From NCBI GenBank assembly GCA_963556145.1, contig OY744469.1, positions 930,001 through 994,000 of the forward strand: a DNA stretch of 64,000 nucleotides, given 5' to 3'. The notes beneath the pieces are model-generated. The model did no database searches, was not told the DNA's origin, and saw nothing but the letters and a program-made list of their open reading frames with translations. This stretch comes from Hygrocybe punicea (lineage: Eukaryota > Basidiomycota > Agaricomycetes > Agaricales > Hygrophoraceae). Made by a program: the position numbers and the translations under genes. Shown here one piece after another: positions 1-10,563 of the stretch; the first letter of the stretch is position 1; each line of letters opens with the position of its first letter.

Positions 1-1424
1 AATCGACTAGCAATTGGCGCGAGAACAAGGTCCTGAGGGCTTGCGTTATGGAGCACATACAGAATTCCAAATGTTCCAGACCGGACTTTTGCGGGGGTTG
101 ATGAACCACGCTGTTCGACAAAGTTTGATGTGCTGATATTGATGTTGTCATAGCAGAACATGTGCGGGAGTGTGGCCACTCGCTTTGCCAAAGATATGCA
201 GTGTTGACTGAGATGTGATAGAAGTTTTGTGATGCTGTCATAGGATATCGTCAGGCTGCAGCGGAAAAGTGTGTCGATCATTTTTTTTAAGGACCCAGTA
301 CTCCATAGAAACAGGCCGAATACACCTTGAAACTTGAGGCATCGGTTCGAGCGCTGATACGCAAGCTGGGAAATCATAATATCACAAGCCTGATGTGTTT
401 GAGCAACCAGCAGGAAAAGAAAGCGAATTGTGACAAACAGTCTGGGGACTTTTCTTCTTATTCTTTCGTTTTGCATCTTCCGTTTGGGCAGCAGTTTCGA
501 GGATTCGCAGCAGCATTGGACAACACTGTGTTGCAAGCCCAAGGGTCATCTCGAGTTTCCAGTTTGAAATCATCTCTGAAGTGAGATGTTGTACACTCAG
601 AAGAGAGAGTTCTTTGACGACTTGATCCATTTCGGAGGAGACCACTGAGCAGAGTAAGTCACAGCATGGGGGCGCATCCAGTCCGAGATAACATTGTGGC
701 CTTTCGGGTGTGCAAAGATCCTGTCAAGAAGAAGACCTATTTTCCGAGAGCTTCGAGAGAACCATTTCGATCGATAGATCTCGTAGACGTCCTGTTCCGG
801 GTCAAGGAGATCTAGAATAAAATCAAGCGGTGTCCGGTGAGCACTATCGAGCATTGTCAAGATTTTTTTCTTGCAGTCCTTCCAAGAGTCTCGAGGTGAA
901 GCAGTACCATGTATCGTATTGTATGTAAACATTCTGCCAGTGGGTGCCGGAAGAGTTGGCACATTTTCTTTGGCAGAAGAAGTCGGCTCGAGAAGCATAG
1001 GCAGCGATGCATTGTCCATTTGTATCGGAGACAAGTCGTCGACCAGAAAGAGGCTGTCATCTCCAGGAAACAAGATCGAGTCACCTAGGAGGTCCTTTGG
1101 CGTCTCTAGAATTGATGACTGCTCTGACTCGGATGGTGGACTGTGAGTCGTCGTGGTGTTCACTCTGAGAGCTTGTTGGCTTGATGGATCCCAGGCTCGA
1201 AACACAGGAGAAGGTGTCCAATTGCTGCTCATCAAGAATGGACTGGCCAGCAAGTCTTCATAAGTCTTCCTAGCAGGTGTTTGTCTGGTCACTGTGTTCA
1301 TACCAGGTGTTCCAAAGTTCAAGATTTGTTCAGCATTGTGGATTTTCTTGTTCCGTTTCTTCTTAGGAGCATCTGGGTGAACAGATATGAAGGGGTCGTT
1401 CAGGTGGACGGAGGAGTTTTTCAT
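1..1424 (-). pseudogene. DUF6589-family protein, 3' end outside window, one frameshift
   Basis: Reading from the ATG at 1424, a 5' exon encodes a low-complexity leader followed by the conserved block with LDLLDPEQDVYEIYRSKWF and DWMRPHAV. At about 650-660 one base is missing: the family continues DLLCSVVSSEMD, but this lies one frame away, so the annotated frame runs into unrelated residues. Downstream of the shift the frame stays open to position 439. A 49-nt GT-AG intron (complement 390-438) then leads to an exon that stays open to the window edge, with ISQLAYQRSNRCLKFQGVF and MFCYDNINISTSNF, which I recognise as DUF6589 core motifs. Function of the family is unknown; it is expanded in Agaricomycetes and often lies near transposons. 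The single frameshift suggests a recent pseudogene or a sequence error. Confidence 0.75.
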
Positions 1425-1942
1425 GTTGCACGATCAAAAAGCTGTATATTGTGCAATCGACATGCTTGATTTTCAGTTCACGTGATGAGCTCCCTTTTTT
1501 AGTCTGACCTAATATGGTAGGTGCTACGGTACATAGAGATTTACACTCAGATCGACCAGGCTCTCTAACGAGGGTTTCCCGTTATAGTCAGAGAGCCGGT
1601 CACGAGGCTAGTGTTTTGGGGCCTCTCGAACCATCCGAAGACAGGACCAAGCCTCCAAATTTGAGTTTTCAAAAACTGCAAATTAAATGCTGTAAAATTC
1701 GGCGCACCTAGATACAGTACTCGGCTGCCCACAGCCAAAATTTCAGGCCAAAATATGAAGATTTCAGTGAGATATAGCAGTTCAAAGTATATGTCTCAAA
1801 ACAATATCCAAAAATGGTGTTCGCCAAGTCACGTGCAAAACACAATAATGCAGCATTAATGCAAATTGATGCGCATTGATGGTGAAATGCAAAGAGAGCA
1901 GGTTTTGTCCAGTATATACTCGCGGCCTGAGTCCATAGTATA
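1425..1942. other. Intergenic, nothing recognised
   Basis: This gap lies between the divergent DUF6589 gene and the thioesterase gene, so it should hold both promoters. I see no convincing ORF, repeat or RNA gene in it. Confidence 0.5.
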
Positions 1943-3128
1943 ATGCGTGACTGCCAGTGGACGGCCAGACTAGCACTCAAAATTCGAAAATACCTACCCT
2001 CATCACGAACTCGATTATCTGACTCGGAGTCTGAGACCGAGCTTCATGCGGGATCCTGCGCTATAACCAGTACTGGTGCCTCACTCAACTTCAAGACGAT
2101 AGTATCCGACAGGAACTTGAAACACACATCCACCGTCATTTTCCTCCACGTTAGTGATGAATCGATTCATCATCAGGGACCCTTGCATATGGTTAATTTT
2201 GATGTTTCGCTTTGCAATAGGGTTTAGGAGACAGCAGTAATGGGATATGGCAGCACGCAAAGCAGATGAGCGCAGATCCTGCTCTTGGACATGTCAGATG
2301 GATTATCCCCGATGCATTGAGTTATCCTTTATCATGTTATGCAGTTGTTGTTATTTGACTAAATACATTCAATATTAGCCCGACGAGGCCAGTAACAGGA
2401 ATCGAAGGCATGATAATGCCTTCATGGCAAGCTCACGCTCTAGTTTTTATCCACTTAGCCCCGACGAATCATCCCCGCCCACAGGTTCGACGTCCTCGCC
2501 TTCGACATCTTCACCCGCTCCGAAGATGAACCAAGTCTCTTATCCGCCGTCGCATCCATCAATGAGCTCATCTCCACCGAAATACACCTGCACGGAATCC
2601 CGCCCGAACGGATCGTCGTCGGAGGTCTCAGTCAGGGCGGAGCTTTGGCGTGTTTGACGGGGATCACCAGCGAGAGGATGTTAGCTGGGGTGTTTATCTT
2701 GAGCGCATATGTCCCGCTTTGGAGGAAGACCGCAGAGGTGAGTGTGTTGCCAATAAGTTACTAACTAGGGGATGCGATAACGTGATGGGCGGGGACAGGT
2801 AGCCACGACAATTGCACGTTCCATCCCGGTTTTCTGGGCGCACGGCACCAGTGACTCCCAGGTCGATCACGAAAAGGCTTTCGGGGCTGCATCAGATCTC
2901 GCCCGAGATCTGAACGTCGCCATTATTCACATGGTGCCTGCTGACAATGTCGTAACGACAGAAGACGATTCAGGAAAAGAGGACCCACTGGGCCCACTCA
3001 TTGCGGCGCTCAATCCCAAAGACCCAGGTATTCGATTCAATTCCTACAAGGGGTTGGGGCATTGGATTGACCCTGGGTGTGAGTTGGCTGATCTGGTGAT
3101 GTGGCTCCGTGGTGTTGTCCCTGTGTAG
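1943..3128 (+). pseudogene. Acyl-protein thioesterase (APT1/lysophospholipase-type alpha/beta hydrolase), probably damaged
   Basis: Five exons can be traced. Exon 1 ends HTSTVIFLH at 2149. After a 71-nt intron (2150-2220) the next exon opens GLGDSSNGIWQHAKQMSAD and includes HVRWIIPDA. A short exon (2379-2426) gives PTRPVTGIEGMIMPSW. Exon 4 (2485-2737) holds the nucleophile motif GLSQGG, and exon 5 (2799-3128) the catalytic Asp (HGTSDSQVDH) and His (GLGHWIDP). The family removes palmitate from cysteines of membrane-anchored proteins in the cytosol. All three triad residues are present. Intron 3 (2427-2484) appears to be GC-AG. No donor near 2320-2330 gives the phase needed to join exons 2 and 3; one missing G there would explain it. 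The start is uncertain: the ATG at 1943 opens the frame, but the homologous region begins only near 2090. Confidence 0.78.
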
Positions 3129-4543
3129 AGGCACACAAACTGGTAATTCACGATAATGGGAACAACTAGTCTGGTATGAGGGCATTTTATGTTGGGACTG
3201 ACCTGGAAATGTCCTAGAGTTCGCTTGCAACGCAGAAATTGTATTGTGCTGGAGTTCAAACACAGTGATAAGATCAAGAACAACGAGGAGGTACCCTGAC
3301 CGGAAAGGCAAACTATTAGGAATCGCAGATGCAGTCTTACCCAAAAACTCAGCTTTCGATCTTTGCTTCCTGTCCTTGGCCAAATTTCCCTCAAGCATTT
3401 GCCTTTGACCCGGCGACAAACGAAGCGGTTGACTTTGCCGCTCAACTTTCCTTCAACTTTTCTTCCCAGAGTTCTCAACCCCACAGACTCTGCCCAGTTG
3501 GATGCCATCAGGAAAATGTGGAGATACAGGGATTTCCAGACAGATCTTATCAACAGATAGCTGACCGATATCATGTGATCTAGTGATATATAAGCTTATC
3601 ACAATTTAGAATTCTGATAACAATATTGTCACACTATTCCTGTAGCTATCACATTGATATTCTAAGATCATGTCATGAAATTCTGATGTTAAGATGGTGA
3701 ATTCTTCTCAGAGGTATTGCAAGACTGGAATTATTTTGTATGTGGTGATATATTAAAATCTATGCATGGTCACACTGTTAAGATTTGGCATTCCATTGGC
3801 AAGTAACTATCTTTCTTGTACCTGGAGTCTGTATAAATATGTACACATATGTTGGCACTATTTGGCTGCACACCTGTGGGTTGAACAAAATACAAAATCT
3901 TGTTCATGTCTCAATTTTTCATCCTTACACTTATATTAAGCATTCAAATTGGACAATAAGACAATAAGTGAGATAAGATAAACTTCCAAGACCTTGAGAT
4001 AAGATTAGATAAAATTAATTCTGAGACCTTGAGATAACATCAGATAAATTCCAAGAAGATTTAACATGAGACCATTATAAGATAAGTGAATGAGAAAGAC
4101 AATGGTTAAAAGGCAGAATTTTTTCCCCTCCTTACTCGATAACAGATATTCTAATATCATTGGTTACCAATGAATACCAGAGTTAGTAGTCAAGACATTG
4201 TTGGCAACTAATGCTACATTGACATCAATATGCTTGATGTGATGTATTTTCATCTAGGTAACCATAAATTATCTGAGTTGACCTGGCTGTCATCATAGTG
4301 ATACTGGATGTTACTTATGATGTATCAGGTCAGGTCTTATAAGACTTTCTCATTTCATGTTCAATTTCCTGATGGCCGCGCTGCAAGCGGAGGGCTCAGC
4401 AGGTGGACTCACGTCGCCTTTCAAAGGTGTTTCGGCTGCGCCAATTGTAAGATGACGATTGTTCGATTTAAGGCTTGCCTTCCCCCTGCAATTATGAAGA
4501 AAAGATGAGAACTTCCAGTGGATCGGGAACGTGAGGGAATGCA
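3129..4543. other. AT-rich intergenic region
   Basis: It probably includes the thioesterase 3' UTR. Competing ORFs of 60-170 codons lie on both strands at about 3,170-3,580, and none could be chosen with confidence. From 3,590 to 4,330 the DNA is AT-rich, with irregular GATAAGAT-like repeats near 3,960-4,060. No gene was recognised. Confidence 0.45.
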
Positions 4544-4550
4544 CAGCTCT

Positions 4551-5195
4551 ATGACGTTCCACGTGCACTTTTATTATTTGCGCGATAGAGGCTGCGCGAT
4601 CGCGCGAATTGGAACCGCGCGGTTTCACAAGGTACACAGACTTTGTTTTTTTGGCATTGCTGTGCGTCTGTGGGGCCATTTGGGGAGAATAGTACATTTA
4701 ATTTATTTCTACCTGTATACTTAGAGTGTTTTAGTCAACTATTAGCTATATTCCAGCAAGCTTTGTGCAATACGAAGCAGACTCTAACTCCGAGCAAGAA
4801 ATCAACAAGCTGCCTGTTTTGGTTGCAACAATCATGTGATATCAAATTTGATATGAGTTGTCATCGTGATGGCCTGGCCAATGATCGGATTGTGCAATCA
4901 AATCTCTACATCACGAAGCTTGCCCAAAATAGGAAATCCAAAATTAGCGGTCATGCTCACCGAGGCTGCTTTGTGCCCACAAAGCTTGCTGAAATATAGC
5001 TAATAGTTGACTAAAACACTCTAAGTATACAGGTAGAAATAAATTAAATGTACTATTCTCCCCAAATGGCCCCACAGACACACAGCAATGCCAAAAAAAC
5101 AAAGTCTGTGTACCTTGTGAAACCGCGCGGTTCCAATTCGCGTGATCGCGCAGCCTCTATCGCGCAAATAATAAAAGTGCACGTGGAGCGTCATA
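4551..5195. mobile_element. Foldback/MITE-like element with long inverted arms
   Basis: Two arms of about 215-220 bp (4551 to about 4768 and about 4977 to 5195) are near-perfect reverse complements, starting TATGACG[T/C]TCCACGTGCAC. They enclose a spacer of about 210 bp. CAGCTC flanks both sides (4545-4550 and 5196-5201), consistent with a 6-bp target duplication; a seventh matching A leaves the exact edge open. There is no coding capacity of its own, so it would depend on a transposase encoded elsewhere. Confidence 0.75.
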
Positions 5196-5201
5196 CAGCT
5201 C

Positions 5202-6186
5202 ATCAGGTTGCCTCATGTCAGTGGACTTGAAAATGTACTTGATCGCTCAGCTGCTGAACGTGTTGTCTTCATACGAGATGAAGAAGGTTGAGCTGAGCTG
5301 ATTCTTGCGGTTGTGTGCGGCGCCAAAGGAAGTTGGCGGTATTGGTGAAGGCATCGCAGTTATTCTTCGATTCCAAGGTGGCTGACATGCGTATCAGATC
5401 TTCCACGCAGACTCAGGCTTGGGGTTGAGTACTTTGAGTACTCTACAAAGGATATCGCAACAGACTTAGTTAGTTACTTTCTTTCCTCAACTATTTCTCA
5501 CTGCCGAAATGTATCAATGAATACAGCATCCAGATTCCAGAATCTCAAGATGCTGGTTGTGCAGATTTGACATTGACAACCGGTAGACGTCCCGCCCTTC
5601 AAAAGTTCTCTCAGGTTAATCCTCGTCGTCGGGCCCTTCATCGAGCACTTCCGCTATCGAGTTATGATATCCGATGCTGTCTCAGCACCATGAGCCGGCG
5701 ATTTGTCTGTTACTCCACAGCTCATAGACTTCACATGAATGCTGAAGGTGAAGGCTGCTTTCCGTAGAACATTGTTACTAGTATTTTGTTTGCAAAAGCA
5801 CACAATGAGCAGACACTATCCGACATAAATTTCCAAAAAGCCGGCTTGGTCATGGTTTGAGCCGCAAATCTGAAGATCAGTCGTCTGTAACCCAAGGAAG
5901 TGCTATTCCATCAACCCTCCTGGCATACCGGTGGATAGAGTTTGGCAGAGCACTCTTGGTCGGAGAATCTGGTACTTCCATGTCGCAGACTCTGCAGCGA
6001 TACCGTTTTCAAGTTCACGATACGATTTCAGCAGTAGAAGAGATGAAGTACAACCGAAGCGATACTCGGCAAATGGCATACAAGTACAAGTACATCAATG
6101 GAAGAAGACAGAAATTCGCAAACAAAACTGTGGCACATTGGGCCGTCCGGTGTCGAACTCTGGATTTGAGGCTTATCAGCTCATGA
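5202..6186. other. Unassigned region
   Basis: Short open frames occur on the plus strand (5567-5767, 5857-6186), but no family was recognised and no splice pattern stood out. They could be remnants of a gene interrupted by the foldback element just upstream. Confidence 0.35.
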
Positions 6187-6992
6187 TTATGTTGGAAGAA
6201 GAAGAAAAAAATCACGCACAGCCCACGGTAACTGTTCGGTGTTCATGTTGTCCGTATGTTCCCCACCCGGTTCCAAACATTTACAGCTACATCTGGCTTC
6301 AATGAATTCTTGGTTAAAGAACCAGGCTGTGTTGATGGACTCCTGGTGAGACTGAGAGGAACGAGCATTAGATGTTGCCGAGCCCTGCAAGAGGTTTCAC
6401 TGACCTCGGTTGGAGGGAATGTAATAGTTAAATGGCTGGTCGTGATCTCCACAAAGCCTTTAAAGCCAGCTCCAGGCCAGACACGAAGGCCAAGGACATC
6501 ACGAAGGTTGAACTTATCGAGGGCTTGCCTCAGCTCATCAATAAATGTCGGGTTTTCTCGGAGTATCTCCTCAGATTTGACTGTCTTGGGCTTCTCCAGC
6601 TGGGCAAACTCGTATTCATATGGTACCAGGGCAGTGCCATGTCGGGTGAATTTCCAGCAGCAAGGGGTGATCATTCCTTCTGCGTGGGTGATGTCGAGGG
6701 TCCAAGGTGTTGCCACATTGTAAAGTTCGACGAAACGTTGGTTCTCCTTCATGTCATAGTGACGGTGAAGGAGACACAAGCCAAAGCTGACGACGCAGTG
6801 AGCTTACTCCACCAGTGACGAGAGGTTGACGATAACATATTGGTCGCATAAATTATGCTTCTCGAAGATGGCTCTGAAGTGGTCAAAGATGACCTGCTCG
6901 CCGCCGCCAGTAGAGAGGTCAGCGAAGGCTGCCTCAGGACCAGATAGCGAGTTGAACTCGACGGGCGAATATGGCAAGATTTGAACAGACAT
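6187..6992 (-). CDS. Unnamed basidiomycete protein with LLHRHYDM motif
   Basis: The start is the ATG at 6992 (MSVQILPYSP). The first part contains SLSGPEAAFADL and FEKHNLCDQY, followed by LCLLHRHYDMKENQ, LYNVATPW, then RDVLGLRVWPG and a Cys-rich C-terminus RCSCKCLEPGGEH. This order matches a multi-copy hypothetical family I remember from mushroom genomes; no biochemical function is known to me. Two short segments must be skipped to keep one frame: 21 nt at 6787-6807 (GTAAGC...GTCAG, contains the only stop) and 20 nt at 6385-6404 (GTCAGT...TTGCAG). They are either exceptionally short introns or a stop plus a frameshift in a decaying gene. Confidence 0.55.
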
Positions 6993-7109
6993 GTGCGGTA
7001 TCGAACGGGACCCCCTTGCAACGGCTAGAATCAAGTTGTTTCATCATCTTTTATCCGCGTCTTGCTGTAGAATCGATGCCTACGGTGATATGGAAGGATT
7101 AGACGAATA

Positions 7110-7586
7110 CAGACAACAGACCTAGGAAGTTGGCAAGTCCCTCAAAGCCGTCGATTTTCAGAAAGTAGTCGGAAGGCCGCTGGTCCGAAAGAAGTTCAGC
7201 GAATCCAAAACTGGAAAATCTGATATGTCTTACTAGAGTTTTGACCGAGATACGTCCCATCCTGGTTTACCACCTCGAAGTGCATATCTGGGTCTCCGTC
7301 TCTAGGAGGATTTGCGAGACTCTGCCACATTCGAGGAAGACTGGGCTGGGTCCTGTCCTATGTACAGCGGCGTGTAAAAAGAGAGGATGAAAATTTGATC
7401 TCACAATCATTGGGCCAGGACATACCTGGAAGACATCTTGTCCATCAGAAGTACTGACATTGTTGCCGTCTGAATCCATCTGCCGTCTGAATCCATCTGC
7501 CTTGGGAATGTGGCGAATCAGACGGGTCCAGTATCCCTGCCCATTGCATATTTGGTGGGACTGCCAGTGACAGCCTGCCAGTGCAT
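7110..7586 (-). pseudogene. Unnamed fungal gene, 3' portion, cut by the KDZ transposon
   Basis: Read on the minus strand, an exon ending SDGQDVFQ (7426) is joined across a 68-nt GT-AG intron (7358-7425) to DRTQPSLPRMWQSLANPP, DPDMHFEVVNQDGTYLGQNS and, after another break, FGFAELLSDQRPSDYFLKID. This is a hypothetical family of basidiomycetes whose role I do not know. The 5' part of the gene lies beyond the KDZ element at 17,105 to about 17,210 (VLWVKKVLTKNKNQ... and HGTMHWQAV). The two halves meet at the 8-bp duplication CAGTGCAT. A frameshift near 7,530 shows it is a pseudogene independent of the insertion. Confidence 0.5.
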
Positions 7587-7762
7587 CACCTGTACTTCCC
7601 ACCTTAACACGCTTATAAGCCTGGTCTAATGGTTGATGCGTCCAGCCTTATTAAGCTGTGGTCCATGGTTTCCCTGACTCCAGCAATACCAGTCCGAATA
7701 ATCCTCAAACATCGCCCATCAATCCGCCATCTATATTGGGAAAACATCGACTCCAGCAATAA
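7587..7762 (+). repeat. KDZ left terminal inverted repeat
   Basis: This 176-bp repeat is the reverse complement of 16921-17096 with about four mismatches. It contains two copies of a CTCCAGCAATA motif, possibly subterminal transposase-binding sites (inference). Confidence 0.93.
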
Positions 7763-10313
7763 CAACGCTCTCAATGTAACAGCATGTATGTCGTATCTTA
7801 TCTGTATGTCGTATCTTATCAATAGATCGTTATCGTTATCTACTTGATTATCCACTTGATTATCTAAGGCTGACCTGTTCGGAACCCAACTGCTGGTGCT
7901 GCTACTGCTGGCACTGGCAACTTAAAATGTATCGCAAAGGGACTCGTACAGGGGGTGTTTCCAAGCGGATCACTGTTGTGACCACTGCAAAGCGCCGGGA
8001 ACACCGAACTGTCTATTGCGCTGGAAGTCAGAGGAAGCAAATAGATTCTCAAGCAGCTGTACAGCAGTCAGCCCTTGCAGGTACATGTTATTCTAACGAC
8101 ACAGACTACGACTTGACACTGTATCCAGGTTTGAGCTACAAAGATTGCGAAGCTGTTGAAGAAATGGATGCAAGCATGTACGACCATGATGATTCCTGGG
8201 CTTTCAACTCCGTGCCGCTGGGAGAGGAGGCTTTTGATCTTAGCCACGCTGGAGGGGAACATAACAAATTTATGGATGTTGCCAACACACTGACAAGTTG
8301 GGCAGGCATGTAAGTTCCAATGCAAATGTAGATCCACAACCACTGATGTATCAATTCAAGTCAACGTCCAGATACCAGAGAACGCATAAATCGCATAAAT
8401 CGCCAGACGGCGCAATAGAATCTCCAAATTGACACTTTGGTTGATGCGTACTTGGAATATCACCTGCACAAGGGTGAAGATCAGCGAGCAGCAGTCCTAC
8501 CTGACGAGGAAACAACTGACAGGCTACATATTGACATTGTCGACATATTCGGTAAGATGCTACCTTATGTCCATCATACAAGGTAGCTAACCACTCAACA
8601 GATCGCAAGTCATCAAGTTTTGGTATTTTACCAAAGGATGAATATCCGAATGTTACGCTAGTTCGAAATGGATACATTGGGTCGTCCCCGCTTTACCCGA
8701 CAGTCGCTATCTCATTGTGCACCCTAGCCACATATTGACAAACCCATCAGGTGTGTCCCAGGTATTCCCTGCAATCCGAGGCTCGAAAGCTCTGTCACCT
8801 GCATAGTGTGAGTTATACTTCGGTTTGCTGCTCCTCAGTTAACCAACTATAAATAGATTCCTTACCAGCGCTACTTATGTGACCAGTTATCTGTCGCATA
8901 TGATATCTATCTCCAGATCCTTTGACAAGTTGACAACCATATCAAAGTCGTTCTTGGTCAAAATGAACCAAACTGGCAGCTGAAAAATGTGTGCCTGCCA
9001 TGCTTTTACAAGCTTCAGGGCGAGCCACCACTTGAACATTCATTTCATTGCGAAATGGATGGAAACAATTCAGCAAAGTGTTCTGATGCTTTGATATGGA
9101 AAAAAGAGGAATTACCAGACTCACGAAGGTTGAGCAGTGACCGTTGGCTCTCCCGTGAGGAAGTGGATCTATTTAAGGATGAGGTTAGAACCTGAACCGT
9201 ACAATCAGTAAGTTCGACTTTAGAAGAATTTTGTTCCGTTTTAATCTTGTTCTGTAGGGACAGACAACAAAACATAGTGATGATGACGAATTCGGTGCTG
9301 ATTGGGAGGTTGTCCCTGAGGATGATCCCGTTGCAATATGTATCTCGCGGTGGAAAAATGCAAGCCCGGAACAGTGAAAACGAATGTTCAGCATGTTTTC
9401 TGAGACTGGTATCTTCATTACTGCTTGCCGTCATGGGTTTGTGCTTCTTGTATGTGACATGGTTAGAAGTGGAGAACTGTGAGTCTCTGCTGTTTCATTG
9501 ATAGCTGTTCAAGCTCAGATTTACTGTTTCAGCACTAAATACCCACTTGCGATGGCCAATAAGCTTATGGGGAAGACATTGGTTGTGGGTATGACATCGG
9601 CTGCACATTCTCAAAGACACTTGATGCCAGCTCTCTTGGCCCCGCTGCTCGTGAAAAGCATTTTCGTTGCTTTGTTGGAGCATTTCACGGCCATGCTCAC
9701 AATCGAGCTTGCCAGCTTGAATGGCTTCCTCTCCATGTTAAAGGAGCTGGCCGTTCAGATTTTGAGGGATGCGAACGAGTGTTTTCTGCTTCAGATGAAC
9801 TGGCACCAAGCATTCGGCATGCAAGTCTATTCCATTTCCACCAGGCACTTCTCGAACACTTCGGTTTCTGGGATGAAGATAAGTATGCTCAGCTGGGTAA
9901 GTGGTATAAAGTATTTTGCTCTTCAATTTTGGGTAACAACTATGATCAGGGAGGCATTTATTGAATCATTACAATGAAGCCCTTGAAATCACCACTGGTA
10001 TGGCAAGACAATTGAATGGCATTCAATCTGAATTAAATATCTCCGATGAGGACTTTGAGGAATATCTGTGGCAGGAAAAAGAATATCTGCAAGGCTTGAA
10101 GAATAAACCTCCTGAGGAAACCCTTCAATTTGTATGTTGAATGACTACAAGAACTGGAAAATGCATGGTAAGTTGCAACCATCTTGCAAGAGTATGAATT
10201 GTCAATGCTTTTCAGTATCAAATGGGATCAAGCCCGTGCTGCAGCAAGCTTTATTGTGCAGACGCTGGCAACAGTTGGAATCTGTGCAGCTCAGACAAAA
10301 GCCAATAGAGCGG

Positions 10314-10461
10314 TGGAGTGGTAGCGACCATGGATCACGTGACCTAGTTCCCACAGTTGATCCAGAGAGTAGCACATCCAGATGTAGTAGATACCCTTCT
10401 CCTAGTCTTTCCGAGGTACACATCCTCTGAGCACCCTGAGGGTACCCCCGGTATCACTCCA
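10314..10461 (+). repeat. 5' LTR of the Gag-only element
   Basis: Its 148 bp align with 12917-13064 with only scattered substitutions. It starts TG and ends CA within 10-bp inverted ends. Confidence 0.88.
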
Positions 10462-10463
10462 CC

Positions 10464-10489
10464 TGGTGATGAGAGTGTGGTTTGAACCC
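10464..10489 (+). promoter_or_regulatory. tRNA primer-binding site
   Basis: The site starts TGGTGATGAGAG and runs on to GGTTTGAACCC. Its reverse complement reads as a tRNA 3' end with T-loop (GGGTTCAAACC), acceptor strand and CCA, so about 26 nt could pair with the primer tRNA. I did not identify the tRNA species. Confidence 0.7.
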
Positions 10490-10563
10490 ATGCACACTGC
10501 ATTTGCTTCGTTTTTCACTCTCTAGCCTGCTGGCTCTGACTTGCCATATCTCCCTCAACTCTA

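Noticed and set aside
640..665. An 18-nt GT-AG segment at the DUF6589 frameshift read as a tiny intron
   Set aside because: Removing 18 nt does not change frame, and the segment encodes part of the conserved family motif in the correct frame; a one-base deletion explains it better.
3044..3583. Overlapping ORFs on both strands downstream of the thioesterase gene
   Set aside because: Both strands give protein-like text, but no family, start or splice evidence favours one.
10480..10492. Possible tRNA gene suggested by GGTTTGAACCC
   Set aside because: There is no D-arm, anticodon arm or matching acceptor; the position just after an LTR fits a primer-binding site.
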